This document shows, in pieces, positions 47,781-56,375 of a stretch of DNA of 64,000 bases. Position 1 is the first letter of the stretch. Each line of letters opens with the position of its first letter. Position numbers and translations under genes: made by a program. Origin of the DNA: Desulfotalea sp. GTDB taxonomy: Bacteria; Desulfobacterota; Desulfobulbia; Desulfobulbales; Desulfocapsaceae. The notes under the pieces are model-generated. The model made no database searches. It saw nothing but the letters and a program-made list of their open reading frames with translations, and was not told the DNA's origin. The stretch covers positions 62,001 to 126,000 of the forward strand of contig NVXR01000034.1 of the NCBI GenBank assembly GCA_002733995.1, written 5' to 3'.

Positions 47781-48275
47781 ATGAAAACATCGCAAAAAGT
47801 AGTTAAAGTATTTGGCTGTGGAAATGTCATTATGGGGGACGATGCATACGGTCCCTCTGTTGTTGACCAATTAAACGCTACCTATATTATTCCTGATCAC
47901 GTAGAGGCTGTAGATGTAGGTACCTGTGTGCGCGAATATCTGTTTGATTATCTGTTAACCGATGAAGGGCGTCCAGATAAAATTATTATTCTTGATGCTG
48001 TCGATTTTACAGATAGAACACCGGGCGATGTTTTCGAAATTCGTCCAACTGAAATTCCTGCCAAAAAGATCCATGACTTTTCCCTTCACCAATTCCCCAC
48101 CGTTAATTTATTGCAGGAGTTAGAAGAGAACACCGGTATTGAGGTTCTTATTCTAGCTGCACAAATTGAATTCATCCCAGAGGAAATTGCTCCGGGCCTC
48201 TCTCCTGCAATAACAAAAGCCGTAAACATAGCGTGTGAGAAGATTTCACAAGTTCTTTCTCTTAAAGTCAAGTGA
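47781..48275 (+). CDS. [NiFe]-hydrogenase maturation protease (HycI/HyaD family, M52)
   Basis: 164 aa. Family motifs are VFGCGNVIMGDDAYGPSVV (first acidic metal-binding residue), IIILDAVDFTDRTPG (second), and a His in SLHQFPTVNLL near residue 100. These proteases cut the C-terminal extension of the hydrogenase large subunit once nickel is inserted. Here the natural client is MvhA at 54396-55844, whose extension of 25 residues follows the metal-binding His. It starts the cluster and ends 11 bp before the HTH-HdrCB gene. Confidence 0.92.
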   Translation: MKTSQKVVKVFGCGNVIMGDDAYGPSVVDQLNATYIIPDHVEAVDVGTCVREYLFDYLLTDEGRPDKIIILDAVDFTDRTPGDVFEIRPTEIPAKKIHDFSLHQFPTVNLLQELEENTGIEVLILAAQIEFIPEEIAPGLSPAITKAVNIACEKISQVLSLKVK

Positions 48276-48286
48276 GGTGACCTTTT

Positions 48287-49738
48287 ATGATGTATGAATT
48301 TAAAGTCAGCCAGCTTGCAGAGGAGTTTGGAGTTCATCGAAATACCATAAGAAACTGGATTAATGCCGGTACCCTGCCCGCAAAAGAAGGGCCCGGAAGA
48401 AAGTATCTTATGAAGTTTCATGACTACCAGAAACTCTGCGAAAAGTTCGGCCGAGAACCGCATGTCAATCCGTCCAACCATGTTGATCCTGAAGTATTGG
48501 GAACTCTTGAAGAAACAGACATCGCCCCCCTATTGATTAATGGGGTGAAAAGTGAATTGGTTTTAGATCCATCATGGGCCGACTCTTGTCTTACCTGCGG
48601 TACTTGTGCAAGTGCCTGTCCTATATCCGGTGTTGATGGCCTTGACCCCAGAAAGATTGTGCGCATGGCGGTACTTGGTCTGGATAAAGAATTGGTTGAC
48701 TCTACATGGCCATGGAAATGCACCATGTGTGGTAAGTGTGAGGAAGCCTGTCCTGAAAATATTCAAATTGTAGCACTGATGCGCAAGATTCGTGGGGCAA
48801 GGGAGCGTGATAAGGTACCTGGTCCAATACATAAAGGCGTTGTCATGTGCCTTGAGCGCGGCAATAATCTAGGTATTCCTAAAGACGATTTTATCTTTTT
48901 GTGCGAAGACCTTGCCGAGGAACTCGCTGAGGATTGTTGTCCTGGGTTTACAGCACCTCTTGATGTACACGGCGCAAGGGTCATGGTCACGGTAAACTCC
49001 AAAGAACCTTTTGGTGAACCTGATGACATGAAGTGGTGGTGGAAAATATTCTATGCCGCAGGTGAATCCTGGACCATTCCAACTGAAAATTGGGAAGGCG
49101 TTAACTGGGGACTCTTTTCCGGTGATGACGAATCCATGAAAACGATTGTCGGACGTTTAGTCGACAATATGCGGAGGCTGAACTGTAAGGTTCTCCTCCT
49201 CCCCGAGTGAGGCCATGCATACTTTGCAACCCGGTCTGGGTTGAACAAATGGTTTCCTGAAGCACTCAAAGAATTCAAAATTGTAACTGTTTTTGATCTT
49301 CTCCTCGAATATATAGAAGAGGGTAAAATTCAGCTTGATAAGTCTATACACAACATAGCAACTGCCTATCATGATCCATGTAATTATGGACGTAAATCAC
49401 TTAAAGCATTTGGTAAGGCCTACTTTGAAGAAGGTCGTGCTGTAGCTAAAGCTTGCTGTGATGATGTGCGTGAACTTAACCCCAATCGTAACGGCGCTTA
49501 TTGCTGTGGCGCTGGTGGTGGTGCGTGGGCATTGCCCTATTCCGCTGAGAGAGTCTATTACGGAAGGACTAAGGCTCGTCAGATTACTGAGTCGGGGGCG
49601 AAGTTGATTGTTGCACCATGTCACAACTGCCGTGACCAAATCATGAAGTCTCTGAATAAAGAATATGATCTTGGCATTGAGGTGAAGTATCTCTGGGAGC
49701 TTGTTTCAGACGCATTGATTATGCCCAATAAGCAGTAG
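48287..49738 (+). CDS. HTH-HdrC-HdrB fusion, selenoprotein (Sec308 at TGA 49208-49210)
   Basis: 483 aa when TGA is read as Sec. Residues 4-45 are a MerR/excisionase-type helix-turn-helix (VSQLAEEFGVHRNTIRNWIN). Two ferredoxin motifs as in HdrC follow, C101xxC104xxC107xxxC111 and C145xxC148xxC151xxxC155. The rest is HdrB-like with two CCG-type Cys regions: the first has the TGA at PE-U-GHAY, where homologues have Cys, and the second has HDPCNYGR, YCCGAGGG and APCHNC. Both sides of the TGA are in the same frame and continuous in homology, and a stem-loop follows. HdrB carries the noncubane clusters that reduce disulfides. A good AGGTGA site sits before ATG 48287, so the HTH is translated. Confidence 0.9.
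49208..49249 (+). promoter_or_regulatory. Sec UGA and SECIS-like stem-loop of HTH-HdrCB
   Basis: TGA at 49208-49210. Stem CAACCC (49227-49232) / GGGTTG (49238-49243) with loop GGTCT begins its loop 23 nt after the UGA. A lower stem TTTG/CAAA across a 2-nt AA bulge extends it. The size and distance suit bacterial SECIS elements. Confidence 0.8.
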
Positions 49739-49802
49739 CTTGTTTATAGGGGATAAGAGGACGTGCTCGGATCTTCTCTGAGGTTGGGCATATTAAGAAA
49801 TA

Positions 49803-49834
49803 AGATATCTTTTTACCTATGTAAAAAGATATCT
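49803..49834 (+). repeat. Perfect intercistronic hairpin before hdrA
   Basis: AGATATCTTTTTAC - CTAT - GTAAAAAGATATCT, a 14-bp perfect inverted repeat, 30 bp upstream of the hdrA start. No T run. It could act as an operator or as an mRNA-processing element. Confidence 0.75.
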
Positions 49835-49863
49835 ATAGAACTATTCGACAGGAGACACCCGTC

Positions 49864-52800
49864 ATGCTAGACACAAAGAAAGTTGGGTCGGTAATGATCG
49901 TGGGAGGTGGAGTTACAGGGATGCAGGCAGCCCTGGATCTCGCTGATTCTGGATACTATGTGTATCTGGTTGAAAAGTCAGGTGCTATTGGCGGTGCCAT
50001 GGCTCAGCTTGACAAGACCTTCCCGACCAATGACTGCTCGATGTGAATCATCGCGCCAAAATTGGTAGAGTGCGGTCGGCACTTAAATATAAAGTTGATG
50101 ACGCTCAGCGAAGTTGTCAAAGTAGATGGTAATGCTGGAGATTTTAATGTAACAGTTAAAGAATCTCCACGTTACGTGGATATGGACAAGTGTATAGCCT
50201 GTGGGGCTTGTACAGATAAATGTCCAAAAAAAGTAGATAGTGAATACGATGCAGCAACGGGTAAACGTAAAGCGATTTATGTAAAATATGCCCAGGCTGT
50301 ACCTCTTAAATACCAGATAGATCCCAATGCTTGTATCCGCTTGAAAAAGCCTGGGGCCTGTGGGTTATGTGAAAAGGCTTGTGATGCTGGTGCCATTAAT
50401 TTTAATGACACCGAAAAGATGCACGAGATCAATGTGGGCGCAGTTATTCTTGCCCCTGGTTTTGAAGCATATGATCCAACTGATGCTGGCGTCTGGGGGT
50501 ATGGCACAAATAAAAATGTTATTACTGCTATGCAGCTTGAGAGATATCTTTCTGCCTCAGGTCCAACAGAGGGACATTTGGTTCGCCCATCTGATGGAAA
50601 GCCTGTGCGGAAGCTTGCCTTCTTGCAGTGTATTGGCTCCCGGGATGAAAACCTTTGTGGCAATGGCTACTGCTCTTCTGTCTGCTGTATGTATGCGATC
50701 AAAGAGGCGGTTATTGCTAAGGATCACGTACCTGGTCTCAAGGCGTCCATTTTTTATATGGATATGCGCACCCATGGTAAAGATTTCGATATGTATCTCG
50801 AACGTGCCAAGAATGAATCGGGTGTACGTTTTGTCCGCTGCCGTGTAAACGGTGTTGAAACCGATGGTGAGGGTGGTGACTGCCGTCTGAGCTATGTCAA
50901 CGAAGACGGTCGTCAGTTGGAAGAGTTTTATGACATGGTAGTCCTCTCCGTAGGCCTACAGACTCCGAAACATGTTCTTGAACTTGCCAAAACCGCAGAC
51001 ATCAAACTCACTGCAGATAATTTTGCAGCGACGTCAGATTTTGCACCGGTGCAGACCTCTCGTGAAGGTATCTTTACCTGTGGTGCTATTTCAGGACCCA
51101 AGGATATTCCCCAGTCAGTTGTCGAGGGATCTGCTGCGGCGGCGGCTGTTGCCGATCTGCTTTCACCGTCAAGGCACAATTTGACCACGGAACCAACGTT
51201 TCCTGCGGAAAAAGATATTTCCAATGAAGATCCACGCATTGGTGTCTTTGTCTGTCATTGTGGCTCTAATATCGCCGGAGTTGTTGATGTGAAGGCGGTG
51301 GAGGAGTACGCACAGACTCTACCTAATGTTGTCTATGTTGAGCGTAATTTGTTTTCTTGCTCCCAAGATACCCAGGATATGATCACCAAACGTATTCAGG
51401 AGCAAAATCTCAACCGTATCGTTATTGCGGCTTGTACACCACGAACCCATGAACCGCTTTTTAGAGAGACTCTGAAAGCTGCGGGACTTAATGAGTATTT
51501 GGTGGAGATGGCGAACATCAGGAATCACAATTCCTGGGTACATATTCAGGATCCAAAAAATGCGACAGCAAAGGCAAAAGACCTTGTGAGAATGGCCGCT
51601 GCAAAGGTTACCTTCGGTGACTCTTTGACGCCAATCTCGGTGCCTATTACCCAGACAGCCCTCGTTATTGGTGGCGGTGTAGCCGGAATGACTTCTGCGC
51701 TTAATCTGGCTGAGCAGGGGTTTGATGTACATCTGGTTGAACAGACTGATACCCTTGGCGGTAATGCTCTAAACCTTAAGCATACTTGGGCTGGAGAACA
51801 TGTTCCTACCGAAGTTGCAAAGCTTGTTGATAAGGTGCTCTGGAATGAGAAAATTATTCTACACAAAGAAGCAAGGGTAACAGCGGTTGAAGGTTTTGTG
51901 GGTAACTTCCATTCCACCATCAGCACAAAAGATGGCAAGAGTAAGGTTATCGACCACGGTGCAGGGATTATTGCCACAGGTGGTGAGGTCTTTATTCCGC
52001 AGGAATATAACTATGATAACATCACCCGTGTTGTTACCTCAGTTCAGTTTGATAAGCTTTTTGAACTTAAAGAAAGGCATGTCAGAATTGCTAAAAAGTT
52101 TGTTTTTATTCAGTGTGTTGGCTCCCGAGAAGGTGACAACATGTACTGCTCCAAAGTTTGTTGTACACATTCCGTTCAGTCCGCAATTGCACTAAAGCAA
52201 GAAAGACCCGATCGAAATGTGTATATCCTCTACAGGGATATGCGAACCTATGGACAGCGTGAGGCCTTGTATCGCCAGGCTAGAAAACTCGGTGTAATTT
52301 TTATCAACTATGAATTGCACGGTAAGCCGAAAGTTACTGAAGATGGTGATATCATAACTGTTGAGGTCTGGGATCATGTCCTACACAGACCTTTGAAGAT
52401 CGAGTGTGATCTGGTGATTTTGGCTACAGCCATTCGACCAATGCCAGATGCAGCCGATCTTGGTAAATTGTACAAGGTTCCTGTTGATGGCCATGGCTTT
52501 TTTCAGGAAGCACATGCTAAACTTCGTCCCGTTGATTTTTCAACCGACGGTATGTTCGTTGCGGGGCTTGCTCATTATCCTAAGCCCATTGAAGAATCAG
52601 TCGCACAGGCTCTTGCCGCAGCTGCAAGGGCTGCGACCTTATTGGCCAAGACCAGTATTTCTCTTGATGCAATAAAGGCGACTGTCGATGAAAATTACTG
52701 CGACGGCTGCGCCCTGTGTGTTGACGTTTGTCCATATGGTGCGATCACTCTTGTTGATAGGGCTGAAGGTAAAGGCCAGATTATCAGGGTGAATAAAGCC

Positions 52801-52914
52801 CAGTGTAAAGGTTGTGGGCTTTGCCAGGGTACATGTCCGAAAAGAGGTGTGTTTGTAGCAGGATTCACGATGAAACAGATCAGTGCGCAGATACAAGCAG
52901 CTCTGGCCGTCTGA
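49864..52914 (+). CDS. hdrA: HdrA, large two-flavin form, selenoprotein (Sec61 at TGA 50044-50046)
   Basis: 1016 aa with Sec. An N-terminal FAD motif ([13 protein letters not shown]) leads to [21 protein letters not shown], where the TGA replaces the family Cys near the flavin-proximal 4Fe-4S cluster. A ferredoxin-like insert follows ([11 protein letters not shown], then [17 protein letters not shown]), a classic HdrA middle ([11 protein letters not shown] and [16 protein letters not shown]), a second FAD module from about residue 600 ([13 protein letters not shown]), and two C-terminal 4Fe-4S motifs ([12 protein letters not shown] and [12 protein letters not shown]). HdrA is the flavin-bifurcating electron hub linking hydrogenase, ferredoxin and HdrB. 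Sec at this site is known in methanococcal HdrA. A stem-loop follows the UGA. Confidence 0.93.
50044..50083 (+). promoter_or_regulatory. Sec UGA and SECIS-like stem-loop of hdrA
   Basis: TGA at 50044-50046. Stem AGTGC (50069-50073) / GCACT (50079-50083) with loop GGTCG begins its loop 28 nt after the UGA. The loop shares GGTC with the element in the preceding gene. Confidence 0.75.
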
Positions 52915-52938
52915 TCTTTATCTTGAAATAAATCGATG

Positions 52939-52980
52939 CCTCTCCGGCCGCGAAGAGATTCTTTTCGCGGCAGGGAGAGG
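52939..52980 (+). repeat. Intercistronic hairpin between hdrA and mvhD
   Basis: CCTCTCC/GGAGAGG outside and GCCGCGAA/TTCGCGGC inside, 15 bp in total with a small internal loop. No T run, so it is probably a stability or processing element rather than a full terminator. Confidence 0.7.
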
Positions 52981-53020
52981 ATTTTCGAGATAAACTTTAA
53001 AGTTAGAAGGAGTAGATCAC

Positions 53021-53440
53021 ATGAATTTTGAGCCTAAAATTGTTGCTTTTTGCTGCAACTGGTGCTCCTACGCCGCCGCTGATCTCGCGGGTACTGCTCG
53101 AATGCAGTATCCACATAATGTGCGGATTATTCGAGTTATGTGTTCTGGCATGGTTCATCCTGAATTTATAATGGATGCACTTTCCCAGGGTGCTGATGGG
53201 GTTATGGTTCTTGGCTGACACCTCGGTGAATGTCATTACCTGGATGGTAATTATAAAGCGATGACCCGCTCAGATATGGTCGTAGAGTTGTTAGAAGATT
53301 TTGGATATGAAGCAGAGAGATTCAGCCTTAACTGGGTATCTTCAGCGGAACCTGATAAATTTGTCGAAGCAGTCACTAAGATGACTGCCCGGGTCAAAAA
53401 ACTGGGTCCTGTAAATAGTGAAGCTGCTCCAGCGGCATAA
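53021..53440 (+). CDS. mvhD: MvhD (hydrogenase delta subunit, Hdr-linking), selenoprotein (Sec66 at TGA 53216-53218)
   Basis: 139 aa with Sec, full family length. Family signature [18 protein letters not shown] at the N-terminus, [11 protein letters not shown], then [21 protein letters not shown], where homologues have GCHPGDCHY. Downstream are AMTR and [19 protein letters not shown]. MvhD holds a 2Fe-2S cluster and carries electrons from the hydrogenase to HdrA. The same Cys is Sec in VhuD of some methanogens. Without recoding the gene would end at 65 aa and the conserved second half would be lost. AAGGAG ribosome site; followed by mvhG after 12 bp. Confidence 0.93.
53216..53251 (+). promoter_or_regulatory. 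Sec UGA and SECIS-like stem-loop of mvhD
   Basis: TGA at 53216-53218. Stem ATTACC (53235-53240) / GGTAAT (53246-53251) with loop TGGAT begins its loop 22 nt after the UGA. Confidence 0.8.
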
Positions 53441-53452
53441 TAGGAGGGAGAT

Positions 53453-54394
53453 ATGGGTGTAACTACAGCTTTAGAGTGGCTGGGATCCTGTGCGGGATGT
53501 GAGATTGCCTTCCTGAATATCGGTGAAGATCTCATTCCACTTATTACCGAAACGCTGGAGATTGTTCATGCGCCAGTGTTGATGGATCATAAGTATTTTG
53601 GTCAGTGCGGTGAAGGTATTACCCTGACTATTCCCAACGCAGTTGTGGGAATCGTAACAGGAGGCGTCAGTAATGAGGAACATATTGAAGTTCTTGAAGA
53701 GATGCGCAAAAAATGTCAGGTGCTTATTGCCCTTGGCACCTGTGCGACCCATGGTGGTATCCCGGCGCTGATGAACGGGCAGGATTTAGGAGAAGCCGTA
53801 GCGGATATCTTCAGCACCGAATCAACCGATCCGGGTGCGTCGATTCCAAATGTCGAAGTGCCGGCGCTTTTAGATCGTGTCTATGCATGTGATGAGAAGG
53901 TCAAAATCGACATGCAGCTTCCAGGCTGTCCTCCAAATCCGGCACAAATTGCGGAAGTTGTGATGTCTCTTGTTGAGGGTAGAGATCCGGTTTTACCCGG
54001 TAAAAGTGTCTGTGACAGTTGTCCCACCAAGCGAGAAGGTAAGGGCGATGTGAAGACGTTGAAACGTTTTCTGACCAATGCTGAGTTTAAGCCAGGGGAG
54101 CCAATTGATGAAATGCGTTGCCTGCTTGAACAGGGATACCTGTGTTTGGGGCCTGTGACCGCTGCTGGTTGTGCTAAACGAGGAGCGCCAAGCTGTATTA
54201 GTGCAAGAGTTCCATGTCGTGGCTGCTTTGGGCCGGTTCGAAAAGGCGGAAATCAATTGCTTGATATGATGAACGCTCTTGCAAGTAATGGCATAGACTA
54301 TAAATCAGTTATAGATCGTCGTTCAATACTGAGGTTTTCAGGAGCCCACGGAACACTTCGACCATTGAAAAAAAAGGTCGTAGAGGAGGATTAA
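53453..54394 (+). CDS. mvhG: MvhG, small subunit of F420-nonreducing [NiFe] hydrogenase
   Basis: 313 aa. The proximal cluster motif EWLGSCAGCE lies at the N-terminus, with further ligands in ALGTCATHGGIP and LPGCPPNP. The C-terminal cluster cysteines are GYLCLGPVTAAGC, APSC and VPCRGCFGP. No Tat signal, so the enzyme is cytoplasmic, as expected for Mvh. It relays electrons from MvhA to MvhD. No TGA inside. GGAGG site; the stop is 1 bp before mvhA. Confidence 0.94.
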   Translation: MGVTTALEWLGSCAGCEIAFLNIGEDLIPLITETLEIVHAPVLMDHKYFGQCGEGITLTIPNAVVGIVTGGVSNEEHIEVLEEMRKKCQVLIALGTCATHGGIPALMNGQDLGEAVADIFSTESTDPGASIPNVEVPALLDRVYACDEKVKIDMQLPGCPPNPAQIAEVVMSLVEGRDPVLPGKSVCDSCPTKREGKGDVKTLKRFLTNAEFKPGEPIDEMRCLLEQGYLCLGPVTAAGCAKRGAPSCISARVPCRGCFGPVRKGGNQLLDMMNALASNGIDYKSVIDRRSILRFSGAHGTLRPLKKKVVEED

Positions 54395-54395
54395 G

Positions 54396-55844
54396 ATGGG
54401 AAAGGTATTAACTATAGCACCCGTTACTCGTATAGAAGGCCATGCCAAGATTGCAATACATCTTGATGATAATGGTAATGTTGAGGACGCTTTTCTCCAC
54501 ATTCAGTCTCTTCGCGGGTTTGAAAAATTTATTGAAGGCAGGCCTGCAGAAGAAGTACCACGCATTGTCAATCGTATTTGTGGAATTTGTCCGTGGATGC
54601 ATCATCTTGCTGCCAATAAGGCGGTTGATGCGGCGTTCGGTGTAACTCCTACTCTCACTGGGCATAAGCTCCGAGAGATGTGCCAGGTATTGGCCCACAT
54701 CAATGATAAGATTCTGCATTTTTTCTTCCTTGCAGCACCCGATTTTGTTTTAGGCCCTGATGCTGATTATTCAGTGCGAAACGTTATCGGTCTTGCTAAG
54801 GCTGCACCAGAGTTAGCGTCAAAGGTTGTGAAGATGCGTCAGCTTGGTCAGATGATGTTGGATAAATTTGCTGGAAAAGCAATCCATCCCATTGCTGGCG
54901 TCGTCGGCGGTTTTGCAAAGCCGATGGTGGAATCAGAGCGTCTGGAGCTTCTTGAAGGAGCCCGCACTCTTCTCGATTTCTCCACCTATGCTCTTGATTA
55001 TGCCCTTGAAAATGTATTTTCAAAATACATGGATGTTATCAGTGACCTTGGTGTGATTACCACAGGATTTTTAGGTACTGTTGACCGTGATGATGGCTCA
55101 CTCAGGCTCTATGACGGCAAGTTACGTTTAATGAAAGCTGATGGTAGCTACGATGATTTTGAGGGAGATGAATACCTCAAACATATTGGTGAACATGTGG
55201 AGCCTTGGGGCTACTCAAAAATGCCATATGCCAAGAATTGGAATGAAGGTTTTGATATGAAACTTTCCGCTCCAAAGGGTATCTATCGGTCAAACACTCT
55301 TGCCCGTATAAATGTCTGTGAAAAGATATCCACTCCAAGGGCCCAGGCAGCACTGGAACAGTTTCGTGCCTCTTTTGGCCGTCCTGCCCAGCAAACCCTC
55401 CTGTATCATTATGCCAGATTGATCGAAATGATCTACGCATGTGAGCGCACCATCGAACTGCTTGAGTGGGAAGGTATCACCGATCCTAATGTTCGAGCAA
55501 AGGTAGAGCCTAAGGCGGGCCGTGGAGTTGGTGTTGTTGAAGCCCCACGCGGTACCTTGATTCATGATTATCAAACGGATGAAAACGGCTGCATAACAAA
55601 GGCAAATCTCATCGTTGGTACGACGCATAATATTGCACCAATGAACATGAGTGTCAGGCAGGCTGCAACCTCTCTTATTAAAGATGGTGTTTATAACGAG
55701 GGTTTACTGAATAAGGTCGAAATGGCGGTGCGCGCCTATGACCCCTGAATGTCCTGCGCAACTCACCGCCTGGATGGCGGCATACCAGTATCCGTGAGCA
55801 TTAAAGATTCCAAGGGTAATGAGATTGACAATATCGTTAGTTAA
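54396..55844 (+). CDS. mvhA: MvhA, large subunit, [NiFeSe] hydrogenase (Sec451 at TGA 55746-55748)
   Basis: 482 aa with Sec. The L1 motif RICGICPWMHH (Cys62, Cys65) gives two nickel ligands. The C-terminal L2 motif reads AYDP-U451-MSC454-ATH457, where ordinary enzymes have DPCxxCxxH, so Sec replaces a nickel-ligand Cys. After His457 come 25 residues (to DNIVS) that fit the extension removed by the maturation protease, which is encoded at the front of the cluster. If the TGA were a stop, the enzyme would lack both C-terminal nickel ligands and could not work. A stem-loop follows the UGA. Sec in this place is known from NiFeSe hydrogenases, in which it improves oxygen tolerance and recovery. 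Confidence 0.94.
55746..55780 (+). promoter_or_regulatory. Sec UGA and SECIS-like stem-loop of mvhA
   Basis: TGA at 55746-55748. Stem CCGCC (55766-55770) / GGCGG (55776-55780) with loop TGGAT begins its loop 22 nt after the UGA. Loop and distance are identical to those in mvhD. Confidence 0.82.
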
Positions 55845-55862
55845 GAGATCTCCTGTGGAGCG

Positions 55863-55888
55863 CCCGTGGTTATAAATATAACTGCGGG
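55863..55888 (+). repeat. Intercistronic hairpin after mvhA
   Basis: CCCGTGGTTATA / TATAACTGCGGG, 12 pairs counting two G-U, around a 2-nt tip (the top pairs must open). No T run. In the 179-bp gap before the next gene I see no clear promoter. Confidence 0.5.
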
Positions 55889-56023
55889 TTGAGCATAAAG
55901 ACGTCATGTGAAGATGATTTATCTCGCATGCGTTTATTGTTTTTTTTGAATGATAAGGTAATATAGTTTTAATTATAATGTCTTCCGTTTATCGGGTGAC
56001 TCATATAAGTGGAGGAAGCTTTA

Positions 56024-56269
56024 ATGTCAAACCCACGTAGAACTCAGGTTCGTGCAGAAAACCCAAGCGGTGCATGTGGTAAGCTTGAACATATGACCAT
56101 AGACGAGCTTAAAGCACGTGCTGTTGGTGATGATTTCGATGGAACATGTCCTGCCTGTGGTACGTTTCATCTGACCCGTGCAGAAATTGATAAGCTTGAA
56201 GCCGAAAAGATATCTGAGTCGGCTGGCTATCAACAAATGAAGAAAGAGGCGGAAGCCGAAAAAAAGTAA
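56024..56269 (+). CDS. Small Zn-ribbon-like protein in the hydrogenase cluster
   Basis: 81 aa from ATG 56024, chosen over GTG 56009 because GGAGG lies 8 nt upstream. A central CPACG motif and a single earlier Cys (GACGK) are its only metal-binding features, so it has one Cys pair. The C-terminal third is charged and helical (EIDKLEAEKI...KKEAEAEKK). It lies between mvhA and hypD on the same strand. I do not recognise the family. A role in assembling the hydrogenase is inference from position. Confidence 0.7.
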   Translation: MSNPRRTQVRAENPSGACGKLEHMTIDELKARAVGDDFDGTCPACGTFHLTRAEIDKLEAEKISESAGYQQMKKEAEAEKK

Positions 56270-56321
56270 TTGTTCTAGGAAAATTGGGAAGTTATTTGTC
56301 TCAATTGCTTACGTAATGTTG

Positions 56322-56351
56322 AAGCCCAGGTGATAGTTGTTGCCTGGGCTT
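56322..56351 (+). repeat. Intercistronic hairpin before hypD
   Basis: AAGCCCAGG / CCTGGGCTT, a 9-bp perfect stem with a 12-nt loop, 24 bp before the hypD start. No T run. Confidence 0.6.
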
Positions 56352-56375
56352 TAGGTATGCCATAGGGAGCCGGAT

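Noticed and set aside
48287..55844. Treating the four TGA-interrupted genes as pseudogenes or as split genes
   Set aside because: Each has exactly one stop, always TGA, always at a functional Cys position, with frame and homology intact on both sides and a stem-loop after it. Random decay would not give this.
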